A stretch of DNA of 64,000 nucleotides, from positions 124,001 to 188,000 of the forward strand of contig NZ_JAQQTD010000006.1 of the NCBI RefSeq assembly GCF_028561755.1. Reading direction: 5' to 3'. Under the pieces are notes generated by a model. The model saw only the letters and a program-made list of their open reading frames with translations. It was not told where the DNA came from and made no database searches. The stretch's first letter is position 1; every line of letters starts with the position of its first letter. This DNA is from Altibacter sp. HG106 (lineage in GTDB: Bacteria; Bacteroidota; Bacteroidia; Flavobacteriales; Flavobacteriaceae). A program made the position numbers and the translations under genes. Shown one piece after another: positions 9,385 through 17,898 of this stretch.

Positions 9385-10059
9385 TCACATTTTCGTGGCA
9401 CGAAGCATTTCTCGTTTGCCCGGTGGACCCGGCAATCGTTCTACCTTAAATCCAATCGCTTCTAAATTTCGGCGAACGGATCCTTTCGCACAATACGTGA
9501 CTAGAACACCGGCCGGTTGTAAGGCCTGATATAAGCGTTCTAATACGGAAACTTCCCATAATTCGGGTTGTACCCGTGGCCCAAAGGCGTCGTAGTATAC
9601 GAGGTGATATCTATTATCCTCTTGAAGCGTTTCGAACTGCTGTGCTCGTTTTTCCAAGTGAAAGAAAGGACGCAATGCGTGTACCTCGCCCCACGAACAA
9701 TCGTGAAACGCCTGAAAGGTTTCGGCAGGCACCGACAATTGTTCGGCATAATTTAGAAAAGGTATTTCTGAAGATTTTATGGGGTATCCTTCAATGCCTA
9801 CGTATGCCACTGGAAGTTCAGTTTCCATTGCGAATTGAAAGGTAAGCAGAGCATTAAGCCCTGTCCCAAACCCCATTTCGAGCACCTGAAGGGGTGTTGG
9901 TATTTGGGGTAATGATGCGAGAAGGTGTTCTAATCCCGAAGCGATAAAGACATGTTTTGCCTCGGCGATGGCACCGTGTTTTGAATGGTATTGTTCATCC
10001 CAATTGGGTAAGCGAATGGTCATAGAACCGTCACCCGTTTTGAGAAATTCCCGTTTCAA
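9385..10059 (-). CDS. mnmD: tRNA U34 methyltransferase MnmD-type (MnmC-like methylase domain)
   Basis: 224 residues. SAM-binding motif EMGFGTGLNAL (~80-90), the substrate-side motif YYDAFGP and a C-terminal VTYCAKGSVRRNLEAIGF block are all typical of the DUF752 methyltransferase domain. In E. coli it is fused to an oxidoreductase as MnmC; here it stands alone, as in many Bacteroidetes. It probably methylates the nm5 group at U34 of tRNAs to mnm5. It starts 5 bases after the DUF4920 gene stop, so the two are likely co-transcribed. Confidence 0.88.
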   Translation of the reverse strand: MKREFLKTGDGSMTIRLPNWDEQYHSKHGAIAEAKHVFIASGLEHLLASLPQIPTPLQVLEMGFGTGLNALLTFQFAMETELPVAYVGIEGYPIKSSEIPFLNYAEQLSVPAETFQAFHDCSWGEVHALRPFFHLEKRAQQFETLQEDNRYHLVYYDAFGPRVQPELWEVSVLERLYQALQPAGVLVTYCAKGSVRRNLEAIGFKVERLPGPPGKREMLRATKM

Positions 10060-10064
10060 AATAC

Positions 10065-10589
10065 CTATTCTTCGTCTACAACCAGTAAGACACCGTCTGA
10101 AATAATGGAAAGGGTTCGCTTGGGCTCGGTAATGGCCGCGACTTCTTCCGGCGTTTTTCCGGCATCTTCGGCAAGATGACGTTGATCGTCTACACTCATC
10201 TCATCGACAAAGGCCAGCCCGTTTACAATTACCTCGTCGCCCGCGATATCTTTCGGCATAAAGAAGCCGTAATCCTTGAATTTCACTAAGGTTTCTTCTT
10301 CTCCTGTATCCAAACGCATCCAACAGCCTTTGTTCTGACAGACCGAATTTACTTCTGCCTTAAATTTTACCGCTACAGTATCTCCCGGCTTCAGGTCTTT
10401 AAACTTTGAAGCCATTTCGGCGGATGTCATCGCTTCTTCGTCGGTAATTTTATCTCCAAATGATTGATAGTCATTCATCGCCACTTCTTCGCCCATTTCA
10501 GGAGCTTCAGTTTCGGAAGTTTCTGAGTTTTGTTTGCAAGCTGAGAGCGACAGTAATGCAACAAACAATAACGGTAGAGTAAATTTCAT
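10065..10589 (-). CDS. DUF4920-type lipoprotein
   Basis: 174 residues with lipobox LSLSAC (acylated Cys18), an acidic linker, then a compact beta domain with GDTVAVKFKAEVNSVCQNKGCW, where two cysteines (VCQNKGCW) are conserved in this Bacteroidetes family. The domain resembles a small OB-like fold often annotated as DUF4920. Function unknown; the paired cysteines could bind a metal or form a disulfide (inference). It heads a two-gene unit with mnmD. Confidence 0.75.
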   Translation of the reverse strand: MKFTLPLLFVALLSLSACKQNSETSETEAPEMGEEVAMNDYQSFGDKITDEEAMTSAEMASKFKDLKPGDTVAVKFKAEVNSVCQNKGCWMRLDTGEEETLVKFKDYGFFMPKDIAGDEVIVNGLAFVDEMSVDDQRHLAEDAGKTPEEVAAITEPKRTLSIISDGVLLVVDEE

Positions 10590-10692
10590 GATTCGCTTTT
10601 TTGTTTCCTAATAAGATACTGCAATTTTAGCAAAAAAATTGATTTTTAGTGGTCATTTTTTTACTTAATTTTACAGCCTTAAATGACCGACC

Positions 10693-11763
10693 ATGAGTGA
10701 GATTTCCCAGCAACATATTTCCATTACGAAAGCCGAAACTTCCAAAATCAATGAGGTAAATTTTGACGCTCTTGTCTTCGGAAAGAATTACACAGACCAC
10801 ATGTTTGAGTGTGATTATGTGGACGGTGCCTGGCGAAATCCGAGTGTCAAGCCTTTTGGCCCTTTGAGCTTATCACCGGCGACCAAGGTATTCCATTACG
10901 GTCAAGCAGTTTTCGAGGGAATGAAGGCCTATGTGGATGAAAACGGCAAAACCTTTTTGTTTCGTCCTGAAGAGAATTTTAATCGGATTAACCGTTCTTC
11001 AAAACGGATGGCCATTCCAGAGTTTCCGCGAGAATACTTTTTTGAAGCCCTGCATGCCTTACTACATCTAGACAAGGCATGGATAAAACCCGGGGTTGGA
11101 AATTCGTTGTACATCAGGCCCTTTGCAATGGCCACGGAAGCCGGAGTGTCTGCCTCTCCTTCCAATCAGTATAAATTCATGATCATCATGTCACCCGCGC
11201 AAGCGTATTACACAGGAAAGGTAAAAGTAGTATTTGCAGAATCCTTCAGTCGGGCCGCCGACGGGGGTGTGGGCTATGTGAAAGCGGCTGGAAACTACGG
11301 GGCGCAGTTCTACCCTACCAACTTAGCGAAGGAGCAAGGGTTTCAGCAAGTGGTGTGGACCGATGCCAACGAACATAAATATTTGGAAGAAGCTGGGACG
11401 ATGAATGTCTTCTTCCGAGTAAACGATACCTTACTTACCGCACCGACCAACGATCGAATTTTAGATGGCGTGACGCGTAAAAGTGTGATCGCTTTGGCAG
11501 AGAAAGCGGGCGTTGACGTGCAAGTTCGCAGAATTTCTGTGGAAGAAATCGTAACCGCCGCAAAGAAAGGAAGCCTGAAAGAAATATTTGGTGCAGGAAC
11601 AGCCGCTGTTATTAGTCCGGTGAGTGCCTTCAGCTATCAGAAAAAAGAATACCCCTTACCCGAAATTGCTGATGGTTATGCGGCACGCTTCAAAAAAGAG
11701 CTGATGGATATTCAGCAGAATCGCGCGGAAGATCCGTTCGGTTGGCGTTATGCGTTAGACTAA
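10693..11763 (+). CDS. ilvE: Branched-chain amino acid aminotransferase
   Basis: 356 residues, fold-type IV PLP enzyme. HYGQAVFEGMKAY near residue 68, PLP lysine K197 in GYVKAAGNYGAQ, the class-IV signature EEAGTMNVFF(R)V around 235 and the C-terminal GAGTAAVISPVS for phosphate binding are visible. It catalyses the last step of valine, leucine and isoleucine synthesis and the first step of their breakdown. A TAnnTTTA-like box lies in the AT-rich upstream stretch. Single-gene unit, convergent with the MazG-like gene 8 bases downstream. Confidence 0.95.
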   Translation: MSEISQQHISITKAETSKINEVNFDALVFGKNYTDHMFECDYVDGAWRNPSVKPFGPLSLSPATKVFHYGQAVFEGMKAYVDENGKTFLFRPEENFNRINRSSKRMAIPEFPREYFFEALHALLHLDKAWIKPGVGNSLYIRPFAMATEAGVSASPSNQYKFMIIMSPAQAYYTGKVKVVFAESFSRAADGGVGYVKAAGNYGAQFYPTNLAKEQGFQQVVWTDANEHKYLEEAGTMNVFFRVNDTLLTAPTNDRILDGVTRKSVIALAEKAGVDVQVRRISVEEIVTAAKKGSLKEIFGAGTAAVISPVSAFSYQKKEYPLPEIADGYAARFKKELMDIQQNRAEDPFGWRYALD

Positions 11764-11770
11764 GCTCCAG

Positions 11771-12157
11771 CTATTTTTTTAGAATCGCTTCAATATTGGG
11801 TTGAAAGTAATTAGGCCCTTTGAGCACCTTTCCATCTTCCCGATAAATAGGCTGGCCGTCAGCTCCTAGTTTACTCATGTTGCTACGCTGGATTTCTTCA
11901 AACACTTCTTCGATCTTGTATTGCATACCGTGCTCTATGATTGTTCCACAAAGAATGTAGAGCATATCGCCCAGGGCATCGGCCACTTCTACCAGATCAT
12001 TGTCATTAGCAGCCTCCAAATACTCTTCGTTCTCTTCCCGCATCAATTTGTAGCGCAGTAAATTCTTCGCTTTTCCTAGATCGGCTTGAGGCGTTTCTTT
12101 GACACCTAGTTTGAAAGCTTCGTGAAATTTGCGAACGGCTGCGATCTTATTCTTCAT
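11771..12157 (-). CDS. MazG-like all-alpha nucleoside triphosphate pyrophosphohydrolase
   Basis: 128 residues. The metal-binding pattern REENEEYLEA ... EVADALGDMLYI (ExxE then ExxD) is the signature of the all-alpha NTP-PPase superfamily. The C-terminus (GKVLKGPNYFQPNI) matches the phosphoribosyl-ATP pyrophosphohydrolase-like subgroup found in flavobacteria. It probably hydrolyses non-canonical or damaged nucleotides to the monophosphate; the exact substrate is unknown. Convergent with ilvE, divergent from the small membrane gene. Confidence 0.85.
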   Translation of the reverse strand: MKNKIAAVRKFHEAFKLGVKETPQADLGKAKNLLRYKLMREENEEYLEAANDNDLVEVADALGDMLYILCGTIIEHGMQYKIEEVFEEIQRSNMSKLGADGQPIYREDGKVLKGPNYFQPNIEAILKK

Positions 12158-12204
12158 AGACTAAATATTAGGTTGTACTTTTACAGCGTCTAAAACTACG
12201 AAAA

Positions 12205-12390
12205 ATGATTAGTACCGGACAGCTTATCTTCGCCCTCTGTTTTGTGGTCGCCTTTGTGATTGTGATGATTTTTAGTTATCGAAAAGACAAACGCCTGCAT
12301 AAAAAACATTACAAGAATAGTTTTTGGATTTTAGTAGGTTTTTTGGTCTTCGTGGGGGCACTGTTATTGATAAAGTGGTACTTGAAGTAA
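12205..12390 (+). CDS. Small two-helix membrane protein
   Basis: 61 residues: a hydrophobic segment at ~7-24, a basic stretch YRKDKRLHKKHYKN facing the cytoplasm, and a second segment at ~40-57. Similar short proteins are common beside core genes in flavobacteria; function unknown. A TACTTTTA box (TAnnTTTA type) lies about 25 bases upstream, supporting expression as a separate unit. Confidence 0.65.
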   Translation: MISTGQLIFALCFVVAFVIVMIFSYRKDKRLHKKHYKNSFWILVGFLVFVGALLLIKWYLK

Positions 12391-12439
12391 TAGATATCTC
12401 CCTTTCTTAGAACTAATAATTATATAATCGACTGAAATA

Positions 12440-12467
12440 TACCCGATAATGGGTATGGTTATTTTTG
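12440..12467 (+). promoter_or_regulatory. NarL-type 7-2-7 operator next to the -7 box of the protease operon
   Basis: TACCCGA-TA-ATGGGTA at 12440-12455 is an inverted pair of heptamers spaced by 2 bases; the right arm read on the other strand is TACCCAT, which fits the NarL/NarP heptamer TACYYMT. A perfect -7 box TATTTTTG follows at 12460-12467, so the site lies in the promoter spacer. A near-identical site occurs at 16810-16825. The NarL-family regulator encoded at 16094-16723 is the obvious candidate ligand (inference). Confidence 0.7.
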
Positions 12468-12500
12468 CCTATCTTTTCTTTCTTGTAAAAAACTACAGGT

Positions 12501-13604
12501 GTGGAGTATGATTTTCGTTGCTTTTCAGATTATGAACGTGTAGAACAGCCACACAATTCGTACTGGTGCTGGGCTGCCTCATTGATGAATATTTTCCGGA
12601 TACTCCATATCCACGAAGACGTTTCCATTTGCGATGTTGCGACACAATACAAAAAACAAATAGACATCACGGTTTCTGAAGATGAGTTAAGGACCTGTTG
12701 TGAAGCATTCTCTCGGCAGGGCACTCCTACAAACCTTTGTGACATTACCATAGATGCCGATCATCTGGCGGAATTTTACAGCAGATTTAGCCTTCATTGT
12801 GAAGAAATTCCAACAGAGGAACTACACGGATTTATTTATGATTATGAAGCTGTAACCAAGCAACTGGAAGAAAAAAAGGCTCCCATTGTACTAATGTGTC
12901 AAGGTGCCGTGTCGCACATTACCCTCATCATTGGTTTTGGCTATTACAACGACTGTAAATACTACCTTATTTCAGATCCCATCGCCGGCATGTCTGAAAA
13001 ATACATACGAGTTTCCTCCCTTAAAACACATGATCGCTATAAACCGCTGAGGGCATGGAGCTGCGCTTCCGAAGTGGCCACTCATGTTCGCACTGAACTA
13101 CCAAAAGATACCAAATTTACTGAGAAATTGGCCGTGTTTCGAAGGGTGTTTGAACATAATGCATTGTCTTTTTCAGACCCAAAACCCCCTCTGAATGCCT
13201 TGTCGGTGTTTAGCAGCGATTTTCAGAAGCAACTTGTTAACGAAAACCCGTGGAAGTCTAAAACTATAAGCGTTGCTACCATTCTTTCGGCGCTGGAAGC
13301 ATTACAACGTAGCTGTAGCGATGATTATTTGCGATCCCTAACCGACTACGCTCCTATCAACACCCTGATAGATGCCCTTCGCAATAAACATTCGGAACTA
13401 GTAATTCCACCAAACAAAACGCGCTATCTTGAAGAATTCGCAACCGAGATCGTACATGGACTGCAAGCAGGTGAACGAAAAATTAAGCCAGTCCGATTTC
13501 CAAACAACTATTCGCTTTCAAAAGAGTGGCAATCGGTTGATGATTTTGAAGACGCACTGAAAGGACAACCTAAAATTCAATATGTAACTCCTAAAAACAA
13601 TTAA
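12501..13604 (+). CDS. Papain-like cysteine protease (C70/AvrRpt2-like), cytoplasmic
   Basis: 367 residues from a GTG start (a stop codon lies 5 codons upstream in frame, and the next ATG is much further in). The segment QPHNSYWCWAAS at residues ~16-27 gives the oxyanion Gln and nucleophile Cys of papain-like peptidases in the arrangement seen in AvrRpt2-like families; the histidine is in VSHITLIIGFGYY and the third catalytic residue probably the Asp in YYLISDPIAG. No signal peptide. The C-terminal ~170 residues are unassigned. First gene of an operon with an unknown protein, a histidine kinase and its regulator, behind a NarL-style operator. Substrate unknown. Confidence 0.75.
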   Translation: MEYDFRCFSDYERVEQPHNSYWCWAASLMNIFRILHIHEDVSICDVATQYKKQIDITVSEDELRTCCEAFSRQGTPTNLCDITIDADHLAEFYSRFSLHCEEIPTEELHGFIYDYEAVTKQLEEKKAPIVLMCQGAVSHITLIIGFGYYNDCKYYLISDPIAGMSEKYIRVSSLKTHDRYKPLRAWSCASEVATHVRTELPKDTKFTEKLAVFRRVFEHNALSFSDPKPPLNALSVFSSDFQKQLVNENPWKSKTISVATILSALEALQRSCSDDYLRSLTDYAPINTLIDALRNKHSELVIPPNKTRYLEEFATEIVHGLQAGERKIKPVRFPNNYSLSKEWQSVDDFEDALKGQPKIQYVTPKNN

Positions 13605-13605
13605 T

Positions 13606-14226
13606 ATGGCTCATGAAAACTTAAAGTTCAAACTGCATTTAGACGACTATCAAGAATGGCAGCCCATTCTAGGGTCTCAGGATTTTGGCACCTTCTACAT
13701 GGTATACATCAAGTTTGAGAAGTACGAAAATGAAGAAAACCAATTTGGTGTTGACGAACATCGATATACTTGCAAGTTTAGAATTCAAAATTTCAAAGGC
13801 CCGGTGACGATTGGCTTTGTAGGCAAACCTACTATTGGACACGCTGATAAGATCAAAACAGATGATGATATTCATGTGTATATAGATATACAGCTGGGAT
13901 GCTTTGTCTACAACGAATACAGCGAAAACACCATCAAGCTCGACAAACCCATACCCCGTAACCGTCCGCTAATGACCCGATATACGATGCGTCTACCGGA
14001 TAGCGTCACTATGATGGATACGAAGCAAGAATTTTACAACGCAAATGATCCTATGAAATCACCCTTCCTGTATCCTTACAAATACGAGCGTGACGGAGAT
14101 GGCGCCTTTGAATTGGGCCGACGCCCCTTTGATAGCAATGGCGACTTTGAAACCATCCCGAACCCCGATCAAGGGGGTGGCGGGCCTTACGGAATTTGCT
14201 CACCCAACACCAGCTGGACAATATAA
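13606..14226 (+). CDS. Uncharacterised soluble protein of the protease operon
   Basis: 206 residues, not recognised. There is no signal peptide or membrane segment. The first ~145 residues alternate as beta-strands (FGTFYMVYIKFEKYE, HRYTCKFRIQNF, VTIGFVGKP, IHVYIDIQLGCFVYNEY), suggesting a beta-sandwich; the tail is loop-like and ends GGGGPYGICSPNTSWTI. It starts one base after the protease stop and ends 5 bases before the kinase start, so all are surely one transcript. Pairing with a cysteine protease invites the idea of substrate, inhibitor or cofactor, but nothing in the sequence decides this. Confidence 0.75.
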   Translation: MAHENLKFKLHLDDYQEWQPILGSQDFGTFYMVYIKFEKYENEENQFGVDEHRYTCKFRIQNFKGPVTIGFVGKPTIGHADKIKTDDDIHVYIDIQLGCFVYNEYSENTIKLDKPIPRNRPLMTRYTMRLPDSVTMMDTKQEFYNANDPMKSPFLYPYKYERDGDGAFELGRRPFDSNGDFETIPNPDQGGGGPYGICSPNTSWTI

Positions 14227-14231
14227 CGCTT

Positions 14232-16097
14232 GTGAGAACCACTATATTTCTATTTTTTGTACTATTACTCCCCTTAACCTCATTTGCTCAAAATGAGGTT
14301 AAGGCTTTTTTCGATTTAACCAAAAGAGGACAATACCTGCAGGCACAGGATTTATTAACTTCCCATAGCGATGCACTGCCGGCCTTTGAATTACAAACCT
14401 ATCTTTCTATTATGAAGGAGGGTAATTTCCCTGAAAAGAGACCTCCTGCACAAATAGACGTTACCTCCCGTACTGGACAATTGCGCCTCCTAAACAACGC
14501 CATCACCCTATATGCGAAATTTGGCGATGAAGTCGCTGCCTTCCAACAATTGCACACCGTTTTAAATGCGGCCAAGAAACATCAGGATTCGGTCTTGGTG
14601 TGTGAAGTCTATCGCAATACCTTAGAGATTTACGAACGCTTCCACATCTATATTGAAGATGATAGCTATGACTATATGCTAAAAGATTACTGGAGCTGGG
14701 CCTATGATACTTTTGAAAAAGAGGCTCACACGGTATACGCCTATCGACTCATACAACGCTTCCATTACAAGCAACCAACCGTTGTTTCTAACTACTACCA
14801 AACGCACTGGAACCGATTAGAGGACATTTCCAACTCGTTTCTCGCGGCCAAGAGAGATCTCACCCATTATGTATACCATCAGGATTTTACACGAGAAATG
14901 GATAGCGCAGCCTACTACCTGAAGCGAGCTTTACACTTGCTAGAAAATAAAGATGGTTATTTTGAAGCCGAACGAAAGCGCGCTGCCGCCATAAACCGAG
15001 CTTCGTATTTGATGCTCATCGATCAACCTCAACGAGCCTTGTCAATATTTGACTCCTTAGAACGACATCCTCCCGCAACGAATTACCTATTTCAATCGCT
15101 GGATAAATTTATTGATTACCGTAAAGCCCTTGTCTACGGAAGTCTGAATCGCGAACGAGATAGTCTTATAGCGATGAATCGGTATTTATCTAAAGAACTA
15201 AGCTTCAATCAAGCAGACAACCTTCAGGTGGTTTCAGAATACGAAACTAAATATCAGACTGCCGAAAAAGAGAAGCAACTCCTCATAGAAAAAGACAAAC
15301 GTACTCAGAATCGAAACATTGCCATTGGTTTGGGAGGCGGACTCGCAGCCGTATTACTGCTTTCTGTGCTACTTTTTAAAAATTCGAAAAAGAAACAGCG
15401 TATCGCCGAACAGGAAAGAGAAATTGAAATTCAGAAGAAAGAAAAGATTCTAAAAGAACAAGAACTAAACGCCATTGACGCCATGATTGCTGGCCAGGAA
15501 AAAGAGCGACAACGGCTAGCCTCCGATTTGCACGATAGCGTGGGTGCCACACTTTCGGCGGCAAAACTTCAATTTGAACATTTAAAAAAGAACAAAAACC
15601 AACTTACCGCGCTGGATGCGCTCTTTGAGAAGACCGGAACCTTACTGGATGAAGCCTATACCGAAGTGCGTGCCATGGCGCATGTAAAACACAGTGGTGT
15701 GATCGCGAAGGAAGGCCTTCTTCCGGCGGTCGAAAAACTTGCCAAAAACGCCTCCTTCCAGCAATCACTTCGGGTGGAAGTACAAGATTTCGGTCTTACG
15801 GAACGCCTGGAGCCCTCTTTAGAAATCGCTATTTTCAGAATGATTCAGGAATTGGTAACCAACATCATCAAACACGCTAATGCTTCCGAAGCGACCATTT
15901 CCATTACCCAGCACGAGCATAGTCTTAGTATCATTGTTGAAGACAATGGTAAAGGATTCAACGCTTCCAAATTTCAGCAAAAAGAAGGCATGGGACTTTC
16001 CAGCATTGAACGTCGTGTTGAGTTTTTAGAAGGAACCATGGAAATTGATGCCACCCCCGGAAAAGGAACCACCATTTTAATAGACATACCTATATGA
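14232..16097 (+). CDS. TPR-containing sensor histidine kinase (HisKA_3/NarX class)
   Basis: 621 residues from GTG at 14232, chosen because it puts a clean signal sequence (TTIFLFFVLLLPLTSFAQ) at the N-terminus; an in-frame ATG at 14196 would overlap the previous gene by 31 bases. A long periplasmic helical-repeat region (~25-345, TPR-like) precedes one membrane helix (~363-383), a coiled coil, the HisKA_3 dimerisation domain with phospho-acceptor H434 in SDLHDSVGATL, and a HATPase domain (ELVTNIIKHANA, VEDNGKGF, GMGLSSIERR). Its last codons overlap the regulator start by 4 bases. Confidence 0.92.
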   Translation: MRTTIFLFFVLLLPLTSFAQNEVKAFFDLTKRGQYLQAQDLLTSHSDALPAFELQTYLSIMKEGNFPEKRPPAQIDVTSRTGQLRLLNNAITLYAKFGDEVAAFQQLHTVLNAAKKHQDSVLVCEVYRNTLEIYERFHIYIEDDSYDYMLKDYWSWAYDTFEKEAHTVYAYRLIQRFHYKQPTVVSNYYQTHWNRLEDISNSFLAAKRDLTHYVYHQDFTREMDSAAYYLKRALHLLENKDGYFEAERKRAAAINRASYLMLIDQPQRALSIFDSLERHPPATNYLFQSLDKFIDYRKALVYGSLNRERDSLIAMNRYLSKELSFNQADNLQVVSEYETKYQTAEKEKQLLIEKDKRTQNRNIAIGLGGGLAAVLLLSVLLFKNSKKKQRIAEQEREIEIQKKEKILKEQELNAIDAMIAGQEKERQRLASDLHDSVGATLSAAKLQFEHLKKNKNQLTALDALFEKTGTLLDEAYTEVRAMAHVKHSGVIAKEGLLPAVEKLAKNASFQQSLRVEVQDFGLTERLEPSLEIAIFRMIQELVTNIIKHANASEATISITQHEHSLSIIVEDNGKGFNASKFQQKEGMGLSSIERRVEFLEGTMEIDATPGKGTTILIDIPI

Positions 16098-16723
16098 TTA
16101 CTGTAGCCATAGCCGAAGATCACCAATCCCTTACCGACGGTATACATCTGTTACTTGAGTACGAAGACGATATTTCGCTCATCGGGCAAGCGGTAGATGG
16201 AGAAGCACTACTAGAGCTCGTTCGCGACAAAGAACCCGCCGTCATTCTTATGGATATTAAGATGCCAAAAATCGACGGCATTGTCGCCACGCGATTGATA
16301 AAAAAAGAATTTCCGGATATCGCTATCATCGCCTTTTCTATGTTCGATCAAAGCAGCGCCGTTTCCCAAATGCTGGATGCCGGGGCCTCGGGCTATTTAT
16401 TAAAGAATTCGCCTTTAGAAGAAGTACTTAATGCCATCAGGGCAGTGGCGGAAGGCAAAGAGTATTTTGACGCTTCCCTGGATATCGAAGGGTTGCGAAA
16501 GGACGCAGAAAAAACCAAGAAAAAACCGCTGCTTTCAAAAAGCGAACGTGAAATCTTGAAACTCATCGGACAGGGAAAAACGACGAGTGAAATTGCAGAC
16601 CTTCGTTTTACTGCGGTGTCAACCGTAGAAAAACACCGTAAGAACATGATTCGAAAATTGGGACTTACCGGAAAAGGAGAACTCCTTCGCTACGCTCTGG
16701 AGCGAAAATATAAATTTGAATAA
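16094..16723 (+). CDS. NarL/FixJ-family response regulator
   Basis: 209 residues. Receiver domain with pocket E8/D9 and phospho-acceptor D54 (VILMDIKMPKIDG); the LuxR-type helix-turn-helix occupies ~145-205 (LLSKSEREILKLIGQGKTT, then a recognition helix in TAVSTVEKHRKNMIRKL). Its start overlaps the kinase stop by 4 bases (ATGA), indicating translational coupling and a cognate pair. Two sites resembling NarL heptamers in 7-2-7 spacing lie before this operon and before the next gene, so it likely controls both, including its own expression (inference). Confidence 0.94.
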   Translation: MITVAIAEDHQSLTDGIHLLLEYEDDISLIGQAVDGEALLELVRDKEPAVILMDIKMPKIDGIVATRLIKKEFPDIAIIAFSMFDQSSAVSQMLDAGASGYLLKNSPLEEVLNAIRAVAEGKEYFDASLDIEGLRKDAEKTKKKPLLSKSEREILKLIGQGKTTSEIADLRFTAVSTVEKHRKNMIRKLGLTGKGELLRYALERKYKFE

Positions 16724-16809
16724 TCGAGGTTTTCTGAAGTAGGTATTCACCTTGCGACGCCACCAATTTCCTTCACAACACTAACGTTTCCACATACTTC
16801 CTAAGAATA

Positions 16810-16856
16810 TACCCCCCAATGGGTATTTTAAGAGCCTGCTTGCGAGTTTAGTTTTA
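16810..16856 (+). promoter_or_regulatory. Second NarL-type 7-2-7 operator, before the TolB-like lipoprotein gene
   Basis: TACCCCC-CA-ATGGGTA at 16810-16825 has the same 7-2-7 architecture as the site at 12440; outer bases ATACCC / GGGTAT are identical in both. A TAnnTTTA-like -7 box (TAGTTTTA, 16849-16856) lies 23 bases further, 27 bases before the ATG at 16883, so this site would sit around -30 to -47, a usual activator position. Confidence 0.65.
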
Positions 16857-16882
16857 CCCCATAACTAAACTAAATTTCAAGT

Positions 16883-17875
16883 ATGAAACTCTTCAACCAA
16901 ATCACAGGATTGGCGCTAGCAGGATTACTCACTGCCTGCGGCGCTTCTAATGTGGAGGACAGTAAGATTCCTCAAGCCACTGCGAGTTCTTCAGAATTGG
17001 TTCGCATTACCGATGACGAAGCTCCTGAATTTTCACCCAAGCTGTCGCAAGAAGGACAGCGATTGTTGTACACCACCCGCGATGACAGTAAAAGCGGAAG
17101 CGAACGTTGGAGCATTCGACTTAAAAGCGATGTGAATAAACCGGGGTTCTCTCCTATTACCGACGCCCATTGTTTGAATCCGTCCTGGCATCCAGAGTCT
17201 AAAAAGTTTCTGTATTCCTACTTTAAAGGAAAAGAGCCCATTTTAGCGATCTCCTCTACTGAATCGTTGGGAATCACCTTCGTCGCCCAAAAGGGATATG
17301 GTGAGTACGACAATGATGCTTCCTACTCGCCGGATGGGTCGCGTATTCTAATGTCAACTTCCATTCAAGGAAAAACGGCTATCGGAATAGTGAACGCGAA
17401 CGGTCAGAACTTCACCCTTATTGGGGAAGGTGCTTCTCCCGTATGGCACCCGAATGGAAACATGATCGCATTTGTGAAAAACAGTGGAGAATTTGCTCAA
17501 ATCTACTTTTACAACTTGACGAACAATCAAATTACGCAAATCACTTCGGGCGAATTCCATCATTTGAGTCCGACCTTCTCGCCCGACGGAGAGCGCTTTG
17601 TTTTTGTGTCGAATCGCGACAGCGAAACCTTCCACATCTATACGATGCGCATGGACGGAACCAATTTAACGCAACTCACCACGGGATCCACTACCGAAAC
17701 GCAGCCCTTTTGGGGAACCGATGGCTACATCTACTTCAGTAGTGATGCGGGAACCAAAAAGCGCAAGACCAATATTAGCGGTCTGGCAGGTTCTCCCTTA
17801 TTTGAAATCGTAAACTTCAATCAAGGATGGACCTATGCCGATATCTGGAGATTGAAACCCTTATTAATCAATTAA
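16883..17875 (+). CDS. TolB-like beta-propeller lipoprotein
   Basis: 330 residues with lipobox GLLTAC (acylated Cys19). The rest is built from PD40/TolB-type blades: repeated SPDG and WHP motifs (ASYSPDGSRILMS, SPVWHPNGNMIAFV, PTFSPDGERFVFVSNRD, MRMDGTNLTQLT) giving about six blades. Such proteins are envelope scaffold or binding modules; no catalytic residues are evident. It stands directly behind the second NarL-style operator and is 23 bases upstream of the barrel gene, so the two form one unit likely controlled by the adjacent two-component system. Confidence 0.85.
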   Translation: MKLFNQITGLALAGLLTACGASNVEDSKIPQATASSSELVRITDDEAPEFSPKLSQEGQRLLYTTRDDSKSGSERWSIRLKSDVNKPGFSPITDAHCLNPSWHPESKKFLYSYFKGKEPILAISSTESLGITFVAQKGYGEYDNDASYSPDGSRILMSTSIQGKTAIGIVNANGQNFTLIGEGASPVWHPNGNMIAFVKNSGEFAQIYFYNLTNNQITQITSGEFHHLSPTFSPDGERFVFVSNRDSETFHIYTMRMDGTNLTQLTTGSTTETQPFWGTDGYIYFSSDAGTKKRKTNISGLAGSPLFEIVNFNQGWTYADIWRLKPLLIN

Positions 17876-17898
17876 ATAAAACCATAACCCTTTCAATT

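Noticed and set aside
14196-14231. Upstream ATG start for the histidine kinase
   Set aside because: It would overlap the previous gene and bury the signal peptide; the GTG at 14232 gives a normal one.
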